NCBI GenBank assembly: GCA_937141935.1
Contig: CAKZQS010000005.1
Span: 62,001 to 126,000 of the forward strand
Source of the DNA: an uncultured Ectothiorhodospiraceae bacterium
Lineage (GTDB): Bacteria; Pseudomonadota; Gammaproteobacteria; Nevskiales; Oceanococcaceae
Length of the DNA stretch: 64,000 nt
Direction of reading: 5' to 3'
Shown: positions 39,547 through 48,977 of the stretch, piece by piece
Layout: every line of letters begins with the position of its first letter
Numbering within the stretch: the first letter of the stretch is position 1
Notes under the pieces: generated by a model
What the model saw: only the letters and a program-made list of their open reading frames with translations
Told to the model about the DNA's origin: nothing
Database searches by the model: none
Program-made: the position numbers and the translations under genes

Positions 39547-42480
39547 TCAGAAGGAGCGCCGCAGGCGCAGGTAGTACTGGCCGCCGTTGAAGCCTAGCGG
39601 CGCGGTGCTGGGGTAGCGCGCCCCGGCCACGCCAGCCACATCGGCCGGCAGGCGATCCGGGTAGTTGTCGAAGATGTTGGCGCCGCCCAGCGAGATTTCG
39701 AGCTGGTTGGGCAGGATCGTCGTGACCTCCAGGTCCACCGTCATCTCGCCGCCCAGGTCCACCGGAATCTCCTCCAGGTGCCCTTCGAAGTAGCCGCTGT
39801 GGTAGTTCAGGCGGGCCAGGCCCTGCCAGGCGCCCTGGGTGTGGTTCAGGCTCAGGTTGCCCTTCCAGGCCGGGATGTTCTCCTCGAGCTGGCGCACGCG
39901 GATATCGCCCAGCGGGCTGAACACGCCGCGCTCGGTGACCTTGGTATCCGTGTAGTTCATCGCCAGCGACAGGTTGCTGAAGCCGCCGATGCGCAGGTCC
40001 ACCGGCATCGAGGCCACGATGTCCACGCCGCGCGTGCGGGTGTCGAAGTTGTTGGTGAAGACGCGGAAGGCCGTCAGATCCTCCGAGCCTTCGAAGTCGT
40101 CCGCATCAAAGCCGTCCACGCCGTCCAGCGCAATGATCAGCTGGCTGGTGGTGCGATCCGGCTCGCCCGGGTCCCGCACGCCGTTGTCGTTGGTGTCCTG
40201 GTAGGTCTGCACGTCGTTTTCTTCGGCGAAGTCCTGCAGCGTGCCCAGGAAATCGATGTCATCCGTGGTGGCGATGCGCCCGTCGACCTCGATCTGGAAG
40301 ATGTCCACCGTCAGCTCCAGCTGCTGCCAGTTGAAGGCCACGCCCAGCGAGACGTTGTCCGACTCCTCCGGCCCCAGCGAGAAGGGCCGCAGGCCGGCCT
40401 CGACCCGCCGCCGGTTGACGAACTGGCCGGCGCCGCTGGTCAGCGGCAGCACGCCCACGTCCTGCAGCACGCCGTCGACGAAGGCCGTGGTGACGTTGAC
40501 CACATTGGCCTGGCCGGCGGTCGGCGCGTGGAAGCCGGTGGACACCGTGCCGCGGAAGCGCAGCAGCGGGTTCAGCACATACAGGCCGCCCAGCTTGTAG
40601 TCGAAGGTGGAGCCAAAGCTGTCGTAATCCTCCAGCCGGCCGGCCGCCTGCAGCGTCAGCCCGGCCAGCACTTCCGATTCGGCTTCGAGGTAGACGGCGG
40701 TGTTGGTCTGCTCGTCCGAGGTGGACACGGTGAAGCCGCCAAAGCCGTTGGAGCTTGAGGCGAAGCCCTGGCCCACCGGGTAGGCCTCCGAGGGCGCGGC
40801 CAGCGGGCCGAGCTGGCGCGAGGGCAGGTCGCCGCGCGTGATCTCGAACTGCTCGCTGCGGTATTCGAAACCGGCGGACAGGAACAGCTCGGAGACAAAG
40901 CGCTCCAGCGGCAGCGCGTAGCTGAAGTCCAGGTTGAGGTTGTTATCGGTTTGCCGGTATGCGCCGGGGTTGAAGCGCAGCGGCGTATCCGGACCCAGGC
41001 TGGCGTTGACCGTGTTCAGGATGAAGAACTCGGTCTTGTTGTCGCCGTAGGTATAGCTGAGGTCGTAATCCAGCCCGCGGCCAAAGTCGAAGGTGCCGCG
41101 CGTGCCGATGACGGCCGAGGCATCGGTGTTCTTGCCCCCGAAGCGCGGCGTGAAGCCGCCGGGGAAGAGCTCGACGAAGGAGAAGCAATTATCGTCCGCG
41201 CTGACCTGAGCCAGGATCTCCGGGTCCGGCTGCAGGCGGTTGGGGCCGGTGAGCGGAATGCCATCCGGGCAGTCGCCATCGTCTTCGCCCGAAAGGTCGC
41301 CCACCAGAATCGACGGTACCCCGTTGGGGTCGGCATCGCCGTTCTCCGGGTTCACCGGCGGCCCGTCATACACGCCGGCGCGGTTGGTCGGGTTGCGGTA
41401 GAAAAAGCCGCCCTCGACCTCGCGGCTGGCGTAGTTGCCAAAGGCGTAGCCCTCGGCCAGCGAGCCAAAGGACATCGCGCTGTTGACGAACATCTTGACG
41501 TCGTCGCGCACCTCGGGCTGGCCCCAGATCTGCACGACGTCGGTGGTCACCGTGTTTACGCGGATGTCCTGCACGGCGTCGTTGCCGGCCGCAATCAGCG
41601 CGGCCGCGTCGTCGCGCTGCACCGAGCGGATCGTGTCCTCGACGTCGGAGAACTCGGCCGAGACGTTGATGAAGCCGGTATCCGCCAGCGGCAGGCCAAA
41701 GTTGCCGCCCAAGCGATAGTTGTCGCCGTCGCCCGCGTAGGTCGAGCCGTAGCGCGCCTCCAGCACGCCGCCTTCGTAGTCATCCTTCAGCACGAAGTTG
41801 ATGACCCCGGCGATGGCATCCGAGCCGTATTGCGAGGAGGCCCCATCGCGCAGCACTTCGACCTGCTTCAGGCCAATGGTCGGGAACACGCTGACATCCG
41901 GGCCGTGCGCGCCGTCCGCGATGCCGCCGCCCAAAAAGCTGATGACCGAGGCGCGGTGGCGGCGCTTGCCGTTGACCAGCACCAGCGTGTTGTCCGGCGA
42001 CAGGCCGCGCAGGTTGGCGGGGCGGATGATCGTCGCCGCGTCGGAGATGGGCTGCGTGTTGACGTTGTAAGAGGGCACCACGATCCGCAGCAAATCGCCG
42101 ATGTCGGTCGGCGCCTGGTCGGAGATGCCGGTGCCGGTGATCACGTCCACCGGTGCGACCGTGTCGGCCGCCGAGCGCGGGTCGCGGCGCGATCCCACGA
42201 CCACCAGCTCGTCGAGCAGCGTGGACTCCTCGTCGATTTCGGGCAGCTCCTCCGCGGGCAGGCGAATGACGCCAAGCTCTTCGGACTGCGCCCCTTCGGC
42301 CTGCGGCTCACCTGTTGCCGACTCACCTTGCGCCGACGCGCCGGACTGTTGCGCGAGCGCGGCGCCAGGCAGGCCCAGACAGACCAGCAACACAGGCGCC
42401 AGCGTGCTGCGCAATACGGCAGCCGGATCGAATACTTTCACGATGCTTTTCCCCAATACATTGTTCTCTCGACCCGGCAT
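39547..42480 (-). CDS. TonB-dependent receptor
   Basis: Plug domain (LRGLSPDNTLVLVNGKRRHRASVISF...QVEVLRDGASSQYGSDAIAGVINFVLK), C-terminal YYLRLRRSF. Confidence 0.92.
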   Translation of the reverse strand: MPGRENNVLGKSIVKVFDPAAVLRSTLAPVLLVCLGLPGAALAQQSGASAQGESATGEPQAEGAQSEELGVIRLPAEELPEIDEESTLLDELVVVGSRRDPRSAADTVAPVDVITGTGISDQAPTDIGDLLRIVVPSYNVNTQPISDAATIIRPANLRGLSPDNTLVLVNGKRRHRASVISFLGGGIADGAHGPDVSVFPTIGLKQVEVLRDGASSQYGSDAIAGVINFVLKDDYEGGVLEARYGSTYAGDGDNYRLGGNFGLPLADTGFINVSAEFSDVEDTIRSVQRDDAAALIAAGNDAVQDIRVNTVTTDVVQIWGQPEVRDDVKMFVNSAMSFGSLAEGYAFGNYASREVEGGFFYRNPTNRAGVYDGPPVNPENGDADPNGVPSILVGDLSGEDDGDCPDGIPLTGPNRLQPDPEILAQVSADDNCFSFVELFPGGFTPRFGGKNTDASAVIGTRGTFDFGRGLDYDLSYTYGDNKTEFFILNTVNASLGPDTPLRFNPGAYRQTDNNLNLDFSYALPLERFVSELFLSAGFEYRSEQFEITRGDLPSRQLGPLAAPSEAYPVGQGFASSSNGFGGFTVSTSDEQTNTAVYLEAESEVLAGLTLQAAGRLEDYDSFGSTFDYKLGGLYVLNPLLRFRGTVSTGFHAPTAGQANVVNVTTAFVDGVLQDVGVLPLTSGAGQFVNRRRVEAGLRPFSLGPEESDNVSLGVAFNWQQLELTVDIFQIEVDGRIATTDDIDFLGTLQDFAEENDVQTYQDTNDNGVRDPGEPDRTTSQLIIALDGVDGFDADDFEGSEDLTAFRVFTNNFDTRTRGVDIVASMPVDLRIGGFSNLSLAMNYTDTKVTERGVFSPLGDIRVRQLEENIPAWKGNLSLNHTQGAWQGLARLNYHSGYFEGHLEEIPVDLGGEMTVDLEVTTILPNQLEISLGGANIFDNYPDRLPADVAGVAGARYPSTAPLGFNGGQYYLRLRRSF

Positions 42481-42753
42481 CGGGTCCCCCAGGCACGCAC
42501 CCGGCGGGGCCAGGCATCGCGCAGAACGCCTCCCCAATTCGGCGCTCAGATGGACATGCTGCTTGTTAGCAAACGTTATGCCAAGCCCTGAGCCTTGGCG
42601 GCCTTGCCGCAAGATCGTGGGAATCGCACCCGCCCGGACGCTGGCGGCGGGGGTGCGGCGACCGGCGGCGCAGGCCGCCAACGCGGCCGCCAGTGCTACC
42701 GCGGCCGCGCAAGCGGCATTGACCCCGCCCACGCCCAGCGGCTAGGGTCCGGG

Positions 42754-42776
42754 CGTGCCATAGGGGTTTTGGCACG
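42754..42776 (+). promoter_or_regulatory. Inverted repeat CGTGCCA-N9-TGGCACG immediately upstream of the ribosome-binding region
   Basis: Perfect 7-bp arms, ends 10 nt before ATG 42787. Confidence 0.55.
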
Positions 42777-42786
42777 TGGGGAAACA

Positions 42787-44421
42787 ATGAACAAGAACAT
42801 CTGGATGGTGGGGGCACTGCTGGCCGCGTGCGGTCTGAGTGCATGTGGCGGCAGTGACGACGGCGGCAGCAACCGCGTGGAGTCCGTGGCCTTTTTAAGC
42901 AAGCTGCAAAGCGCCAAGGGCTTCGTCATTACCGGCGATGTGGCCCCGCAGGCCACGCGCAAAAACGAATGCCTGGACGAGAACGGCGACCCCGGCACGC
43001 TGCTGACGATTGCCGGCGAGTCGGTTTGCCAGGCCGAGCTGCAATCCAACCGCATTTACTCGGTGACCGAAAAAGCCACCTTCGTGCGGGTGCAATACCT
43101 CGACCAGGACGGCAATGAGGTGGCCGGCGAGAATTTGCAGCCGCTGCGGCTGGTGGATCTGGGTCAGGGTTTTGTGCTGACGCAGTTTGTCTCGCCAGGC
43201 TTCAACCGCTCCGAATTCTTTCTGGCGCGTAAGAGCGATGGCGCGGTGTTTTCCCTGTCCGGCGGACCCGCGAACAATTTCGACTCCGAAGCGGACAAGC
43301 TCGGGCTCACCTGGCTGCAGCCGCTGCAGGTGCGCAGCGGCGACATCCTGATCTCGCAGGATTTCAATTCCGGACCCGACGTATCCGACGAAAGCCGGAG
43401 CATCGCCGGGCTGGGCAATCGCACCTTCAACCTCGACAGCGGCAGCAATGACGACACGCCGCTGCGTCTGTTGCGGGCCAGCCGTAACGAGCAAAGCGGC
43501 GCCGATTTGCAGTCCACCGCGGTCAGCCCGGCCTCGCACAACGTCGCGAAATTTCTCGCCGAGGCCGGCAACGGCCTGGTGGTCTACCAAATTGAATCGC
43601 AGTTTGGCGGCGACGACATTCGCAGCAACGAGCGCTTTGTGGCGCTGAATCCGGTCAGCGGCGCCTTTAGCAACGTCGCAGAAAACCTGATTGGCGAGAA
43701 CACCTTCGCGACCATGATGCAGGGCCTGGATGGGGGGCTGTATTTCTTTGCGGCCAGCGAGACTTTCGAATCGCGCTTCAACGAAGCCAGCAACGAAAAC
43801 GAGTTCCGCAAGCGCTGCCAGGCCCGGCTGTGGGAGCTGACTTTCTCCAACCTGCAGGCCTCGGCCGAGCTGGTCGCCACGGCGCAAACCAACGAGGGCT
43901 TTGCGGCCGACGACAACCCCGACTTCTCGACCAGCCGCTACTGCGGCGATGCCCAGTCGCGTCGCTCTGGCACCGCTTTTGACCAGCGCTGGGTCAGCGT
44001 GGTCGAAGGGGCCGTGCTGGAAATCGACTTCGGTGCGGCCACACCGACCATGCGCTACGTCAATCGGCCGGCCCTGGGCACGCCCTTGCGCCCGCGGGAT
44101 CAGTTCAGCGGTTTGGAAATCCCACGGGTGGTGGCCAGCGACAACTTCCTCTATGCGGTGACCGAGGTCGTGGAGCAGGGCCAGGCCCAGCAGCGGGTCC
44201 GCCGCGTGGACGTGGCCAACAATTACGCGCTGGCCACGCTGGAGCTGGCCAACCTGCAGATCGACGGCCTGGAGCCGCTGGCCGGCGACTCGGTGGTGGT
44301 GCGCGCCACCGACCAGAGCAATGGCGACAGCCTGGTGCTGGTGGTCGAGGGCACCAGCGTCGCGCGCGAACTCTCGCGCAACGCGGACGTGGAGTTCGTG
44401 AGCTTCGAGCGCGTGAACTAG
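42787..44421 (+). CDS. Lipoprotein of unknown function (544 aa)
   Basis: MNKNIWMVGALLAACGLSACGGSDDGGS lipobox; no recognisable domain; lower GC than its neighbours. Confidence 0.75.
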   Translation: MNKNIWMVGALLAACGLSACGGSDDGGSNRVESVAFLSKLQSAKGFVITGDVAPQATRKNECLDENGDPGTLLTIAGESVCQAELQSNRIYSVTEKATFVRVQYLDQDGNEVAGENLQPLRLVDLGQGFVLTQFVSPGFNRSEFFLARKSDGAVFSLSGGPANNFDSEADKLGLTWLQPLQVRSGDILISQDFNSGPDVSDESRSIAGLGNRTFNLDSGSNDDTPLRLLRASRNEQSGADLQSTAVSPASHNVAKFLAEAGNGLVVYQIESQFGGDDIRSNERFVALNPVSGAFSNVAENLIGENTFATMMQGLDGGLYFFAASETFESRFNEASNENEFRKRCQARLWELTFSNLQASAELVATAQTNEGFAADDNPDFSTSRYCGDAQSRRSGTAFDQRWVSVVEGAVLEIDFGAATPTMRYVNRPALGTPLRPRDQFSGLEIPRVVASDNFLYAVTEVVEQGQAQQRVRRVDVANNYALATLELANLQIDGLEPLAGDSVVVRATDQSNGDSLVLVVEGTSVARELSRNADVEFVSFERVN

Positions 44422-44435
44422 GCCGGCCCCAGCGT

Positions 44436-45974
44436 ATGCCCATGCTGCCGAATCGCGGCCAGCAGGGCCGGCTCGCGGCCGCCGCAGAGGCGGGCGTTCC
44501 CGGCCGCGGCGGGCGTCTCCTGCTGCTGGCGCTGCTGCCCGCGCTGGTCTTGTCGGCCTGCGCGACGCCACCGTCGGCACCCGCCGGCGGCGCAGCCGCG
44601 ACCGCGGCCGGCACGCCGGCTGCCGACCTGGTCATTGCGCCGGTACATGTCGTGGACACGCGGGCCGGGCGGCTGCTGCCCGACCGCGCCGTGGTGATCC
44701 GCGAGGGGCGGATTGCCGCTGTGGTGGCCGCCGGCGACGCGCCGGCGGCCAGGCAGCGGCACGACGGCGCGCAAGGCTATCTGATGCCCGGCCTGTGGGA
44801 CATGCACGCGCACCTGCGCGCACCGGGCCTGCCGCCGCCGGTAACGACCGAGTGGATGCTGCCGCTGCTGCTCGCCCACGGCGTGACCGGGGTGCGCGAC
44901 ATGAACTCGGCCTGTGCCACGCCGCAGCAGGGCCCGGTCTGCCTGCCGCAGATGCAGGCCTGGCAGGCGCAGGTGGCGCGGGGCGAACGCCTGGGGCCGC
45001 GGCTGCTGGCGCTGAGCTCCTGGCCGCTGCGCAGCCTGCCGGAGCAGGGCGCCGCCGGCCTGGTGGCGCAGCTGGGGGATGCCGGCGTCGACCTGCTCAA
45101 GGTCTATCACGACCTCGACGCCGCCAGCTTCCATGCCCTGGCGGGCGCCGCCCGAGCACGCGGGCTGGACTTTGCCGGCCATGTGCCGCTGGCGATACCG
45201 GTCACGGCGGCGGCCAAGGCCGGCATGCGCAGCATCGAACATGCCCGCGACCTGCTCTATGACTGCCACCCGGGGGGCGCCGCCTTTCGCGCCCGCGCCA
45301 CCGACCCGCGGCCCAGCGTGGCGCAGATGCGCGCGATGGTGGATACGCACGACCCCGCGCGCTGCGCCCGGGTGCTGCACACCCTGGCCGCGACCGACAC
45401 CTGGTACGTGCCCACGCACCTGACCCGGCGCATGGAGGCCTACGCCAACGACGCCGACTTCCGCAATGACCCGCGCAACCGCTATGTGCCGGCGCCGCTG
45501 CTGGCCGGCTGGCAGCGCGACGCGGACGGCGTCGTGGCCGCCGCGCCGACGGCGGCCGGGCGGCAGGCCTTTCGCGACTTCTACGAGGCCGGGCTGGCGA
45601 TCACGGCGGCCGCGCATGCCGCCGGCGTGGGCCTGCTGGTGGGCACCGACGGCGGCGACTCCTATGTGTACCCCGGCTCGGCGGTGCATGACGAGCTGGC
45701 CGAGCTGGTGCGCGCGGGGCTGACGCCGGCCGAGGCGCTGCGGGCGGCCACCTGGAACAGCGCGGTGTTTCTGGGCCGGCAGGCGGAGCATGGCCTGGTG
45801 GCGCCGGGGCAGCGGGCCGACCTGCTGCTGCTGGCCGCCAACCCGCTGGAGGACATCGCGCACACCCGGCAGATCCAGGCCGTGCTGCTCGGCGGCGAGC
45901 TGCTGGATCGCGCGCGGCTGGATGCGCTGCTGGCGCAGGCCGAGGGTTTCGCCGCGGCGCTGGGTCAGCCCTAG
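44436..45974 (+). CDS. Amidohydrolase family lipoprotein
   Basis: ALVLSAC lipobox; LMPGLWDMHAHLRAPG metal-binding HxH; LLVGTDGGDSYVYPG. Confidence 0.85.
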   Translation: MPMLPNRGQQGRLAAAAEAGVPGRGGRLLLLALLPALVLSACATPPSAPAGGAAATAAGTPAADLVIAPVHVVDTRAGRLLPDRAVVIREGRIAAVVAAGDAPAARQRHDGAQGYLMPGLWDMHAHLRAPGLPPPVTTEWMLPLLLAHGVTGVRDMNSACATPQQGPVCLPQMQAWQAQVARGERLGPRLLALSSWPLRSLPEQGAAGLVAQLGDAGVDLLKVYHDLDAASFHALAGAARARGLDFAGHVPLAIPVTAAAKAGMRSIEHARDLLYDCHPGGAAFRARATDPRPSVAQMRAMVDTHDPARCARVLHTLAATDTWYVPTHLTRRMEAYANDADFRNDPRNRYVPAPLLAGWQRDADGVVAAAPTAAGRQAFRDFYEAGLAITAAAHAAGVGLLVGTDGGDSYVYPGSAVHDELAELVRAGLTPAEALRAATWNSAVFLGRQAEHGLVAPGQRADLLLLAANPLEDIAHTRQIQAVLLGGELLDRARLDALLAQAEGFAAALGQP

Positions 45975-46182
45975 CCGGCGGGTCGCGCTGGCCCGAGTCC
46001 GGGGCCGCACTGGCCACGAAGGCGCCAGGCCGGGCAGCGGGACTGAAAAATCACGACAGGCGCGCGGGGCCGCGGGCGCTCTAAACCACCGTCACATCTA
46101 GTAGAATGCGCGCCCCGGCGCTTTCGCTGCGCCCCTTTCCCCCCGCGGCCACACCCGCGCCGCGCGCACGCCCCTTCCCCGA

Positions 46183-48006
46183 ATGAAACTCCGCAACATC
46201 GCCATCATCGCGCACGTCGATCATGGCAAGACCACGCTCGTCGACAAGCTTCTGCACCAGTCCGGCACGCTCGATGAGCGCCGCGACCATGGCGAGCGCA
46301 TCATGGATTCCAACGACCTGGAGCGCGAGCGCGGCATCACGATCCTGGCCAAGAACACCGCGATCCGCTGGGGCGATTACCGCATCAACATCGTCGACAC
46401 CCCCGGCCACGCCGACTTTGGCGGCGAGGTCGAGCGCGTGCTGTCGATGGTGGACAGCGTGCTGCTGCTGGTGGATGCCGTGGACGGGCCGATGCCGCAG
46501 ACCCGCTTCGTGACCCGCAAGGCCTTCGACATGGGCCTGTCGCCAATCGTCGTCATCAACAAGATCGACCGCCCCGGCGCCCGCCCGGACTGGGTCGAGA
46601 ACCAGGTCTTCGACCTGTTTGCCGCCCTGGGCGCCACCGACGAGCAGCTCGACTTCCCCGTGGTTTACGCCTCGGCACTGAACGGCTACGCCGGCATGTC
46701 GGCCGACATCCGCGAAGGCGACATGCAGCCGCTGTTCGAGCTGATCGTGGACCGCGTGCCGCCGCCGCCGGTGGATGTGGATGGCCCGGCCCGGCTGCAG
46801 ATCTCGCAGCTGGATTACTCCAGCTACCTGGGCGTGATTGGCATTGGCCGCATCCAGCGCGGCACGCTGAAGCCGATGATGCCGATCACCGTGGTGGACC
46901 GCGCCGGCAAGCAGCGCCGCGGCCGCATCAACCAGCTCTTTGGCTTTTTGGGCCTGGAGCGGGTGGATGTCGAGTCCGCGCAGGCTGGCGACATCGTCGC
47001 CGTGACCGGCCTGGACCCGCTGGATATCTCCGACACGCTGTGCGCGCCCGAGGCCGTGGAGGCCCTGCCCGCGCTGACGGTCGACGAGCCGACGATGAGC
47101 ATGACCTTCGAGGTCAACAAGAGCCCCTTCGCCGGCCAGGAAGGCAAGTTCATCACCAGCCGCCAGATCGGCGACCGGCTCGAGCGCGAGCTGAAGCACA
47201 ACGTGGCATTGCGCGTGGAGCCCACCGCCGACCCGGATCGCTTCAAGGTCTCCGGCCGCGGCCAGCTGCACCTGGGCGTGCTGATCGAGAACATGCGCCG
47301 CGAAGGCTATGAGCTGGCCGTGTCGCGCCCCGAGGTGATCACCCGGGAAATCGACGGCGAACTGCGCGAGCCCTGGGAGCGGCTGGTGCTGGACGTGGAA
47401 ACCGAGCACCAGGGCAAGGTGATCGAGGAGATCTCCGGCCGCGGTGGGCAGCTTCAGGACATGGTGCCGGACGGCCAGGGCCGCGTGCGCCTGGATTATC
47501 TGATCCCCTCGCGCGGCTTGATCGGCTACCAGACGGACTTCGCCAGCCAGACCTCCGGCACCGGCATCATGGTCCATGTCTTCGACCATTACGGCACCGC
47601 CGTCGAGGCCGATGTGGGCCAACGCCCCAAGGGCGTGCTGATTTCCATCGACACCGGCAAGGTGCTGGGCTTTTCGCTGTTCAACCTGCAGGAGCGCGGG
47701 CGGCTGTTCTGCTCGCACGGCGATCAGGTCTACGAGGGCCAGGTCATCGGCATCCACAGCCGCGACAACGACCTGACCGTGAACCCGCTCAAGGGCAAGA
47801 AGCTGACCAACATGCGCGCCAGCGGCAACGACGAGAACATCGTCCTCACGCCGCCGATCCAGCTGACGCTGGAACGTGCGCTGGAGTTCATCAACGACGA
47901 TGAACTGGTCGAGGTCACACCCGAGTCCATCCGCATCCGCAAGCGCTGGCTCAAGGAGCACGAGCGCAAGCGGGCATCTTCGACCAAGAACGCGCAGAGC
48001 GCCTGA
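46183..48006 (+). CDS. typA: Ribosome-associated GTPase TypA/BipA
   Basis: [29 protein letters not shown]...[43 protein letters not shown]. Confidence 0.98.
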   Translation: MKLRNIAIIAHVDHGKTTLVDKLLHQSGTLDERRDHGERIMDSNDLERERGITILAKNTAIRWGDYRINIVDTPGHADFGGEVERVLSMVDSVLLLVDAVDGPMPQTRFVTRKAFDMGLSPIVVINKIDRPGARPDWVENQVFDLFAALGATDEQLDFPVVYASALNGYAGMSADIREGDMQPLFELIVDRVPPPPVDVDGPARLQISQLDYSSYLGVIGIGRIQRGTLKPMMPITVVDRAGKQRRGRINQLFGFLGLERVDVESAQAGDIVAVTGLDPLDISDTLCAPEAVEALPALTVDEPTMSMTFEVNKSPFAGQEGKFITSRQIGDRLERELKHNVALRVEPTADPDRFKVSGRGQLHLGVLIENMRREGYELAVSRPEVITREIDGELREPWERLVLDVETEHQGKVIEEISGRGGQLQDMVPDGQGRVRLDYLIPSRGLIGYQTDFASQTSGTGIMVHVFDHYGTAVEADVGQRPKGVLISIDTGKVLGFSLFNLQERGRLFCSHGDQVYEGQVIGIHSRDNDLTVNPLKGKKLTNMRASGNDENIVLTPPIQLTLERALEFINDDELVEVTPESIRIRKRWLKEHERKRASSTKNAQSA

Positions 48007-48028
48007 GGGCCGACGCCCGCGTCGGTCC
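48007..48028 (+). terminator. Stem-loop directly after the typA stop codon
   Basis: GGGCCGACG-CCCG-CGTCGGTCC, 9-bp stem (one G-U), 4-nt loop; no clear T-run. Confidence 0.4.
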
Positions 48029-48183
48029 GGCCGGCGGCGGGGACCCCGCGGGTTCGACCACGGCCGTCCGAGGCCGGTGCGGGATGCGCGGCCGAGCGGG
48101 CGGGGAGCCCTGCGCCCACCGCGCCGCGCCACGCTCTTCAACGCTGGCCTGAGACGTGCGCGGCGCGGCGGGCGCGGCTCGAC

Positions 48184-48315
48184 TTAGGCGCCCTCGCGCT
48201 TGCGCTTGCGCGCCTCCTTGCGTGCCAGGTGGCGGAACTCGCGAACGGTCAGCAGCACGCCGACCAGCGTCATCGAGAAGCAAAAGGCTCCAAACATCAG
48301 CAGGTAATCACTCAT
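48184..48315 (-). CDS. 43-aa membrane microprotein (not in supplied ORF track)
   Basis: Translation MSDYLLMFGAFCFSMTLVGVLLTVREFRHLARKEARKRKREGA*; ATGAGTGA overlap with the upstream gene. Confidence 0.65.
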   Translation of the reverse strand: MSDYLLMFGAFCFSMTLVGVLLTVREFRHLARKEARKRKREGA

Positions 48316-48490
48316 TGCGGTCCCCCAGCAGCGCGGACACCTTGAAATAGATGCCAAAGCTCAGAATCGAAGGGATCCACATCGCGGTGAACAGGCCCTC
48401 TTCGCGCTGGCCGCTGAACCACAGCAGGCCGGAGATGGCAAAGGCGACGGCCACCGCAGTGAGTATGAAAACGTCGGACAACCTCAACAT
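48308..48490 (-). CDS. 60-aa two-helix membrane protein
   Basis: MLRLSDVFILTAVAVAFAISGLLWFSGQREEGLFTAMWIPSILSFGIYFKVSALLGDRNE; coupled to the 43-aa ORF. Confidence 0.7.
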   Translation of the reverse strand: MLRLSDVFILTAVAVAFAISGLLWFSGQREEGLFTAMWIPSILSFGIYFKVSALLGDRNE

Positions 48491-48523
48491 GGTCTAACCC
48501 CTTGGCTATGACGGTGGTAGATA

Positions 48524-48585
48524 TGTCTAGACAATGTCTAAGACAGGTGTCACTATCTGACCATGTACAGGTTTTGTCAAGGACA
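48524..48585. promoter_or_regulatory. Palindrome cluster over a divergent promoter region
   Basis: TGTCTAGACA (48524-48533), TGTCTAAGACA (48535-48545), TGTACA (48564-48569), TGTC-AAG-GACA (48575-48585); minus-strand promoter TTGACA-N17-GATAGT at 48552-48580. Confidence 0.7.
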
Positions 48586-48597
48586 GGAGCGCAAGGC

Positions 48598-48867
48598 ATG
48601 AGCCCGCGACCACCCGAAGGCCCGTCGGCCCGATCCACCCCCCTGGAAGTGAACCTGCGCCGCCCCGGGCCGCGCCTGCGCCGCGCGATGCGCCTGGCCG
48701 GCTGGGCGGGCGTACTCGTCGGCGTGGGGGCGCTGGGCGCGCTGGGTTACACGGCCTTGCAGTCGCCCGCGCCGCTGGCGGAGGCTGCGTTGAGCGAGTA
48801 CCGCACGCAGGCGCGCTGGCTGATCGGCGGCCTGATGGTTGCCGCGCTGGGCTTCTTCGACCGCTAG
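48598..48867 (+). CDS. 89-aa membrane protein of unknown function
   Basis: MSPRPPEGPSARSTPLEVNLRRPGPRLRRAMRLAGWAGVLVGVGALGALGYTAL...; divergent from the 60-aa gene; GGAG upstream of ATG. Confidence 0.6.
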   Translation: MSPRPPEGPSARSTPLEVNLRRPGPRLRRAMRLAGWAGVLVGVGALGALGYTALQSPAPLAEAALSEYRTQARWLIGGLMVAALGFFDR

Positions 48868-48977
48868 GCGCGGGCCCCGCCCCTCCCCGCCCCTCCCAGG
48901 CCCGCCCCGGGGTCATCGCAGGGCCCCCTTACGCGGGCTCGGGTCGCGGGCTCGCTGCGCGGCCCTACTGCGCGCCC

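Noticed and set aside
46081-48141. 686-aa minus-strand ORF antisense to typA
   Set aside because: Shadow ORF opposite an unambiguous BipA.
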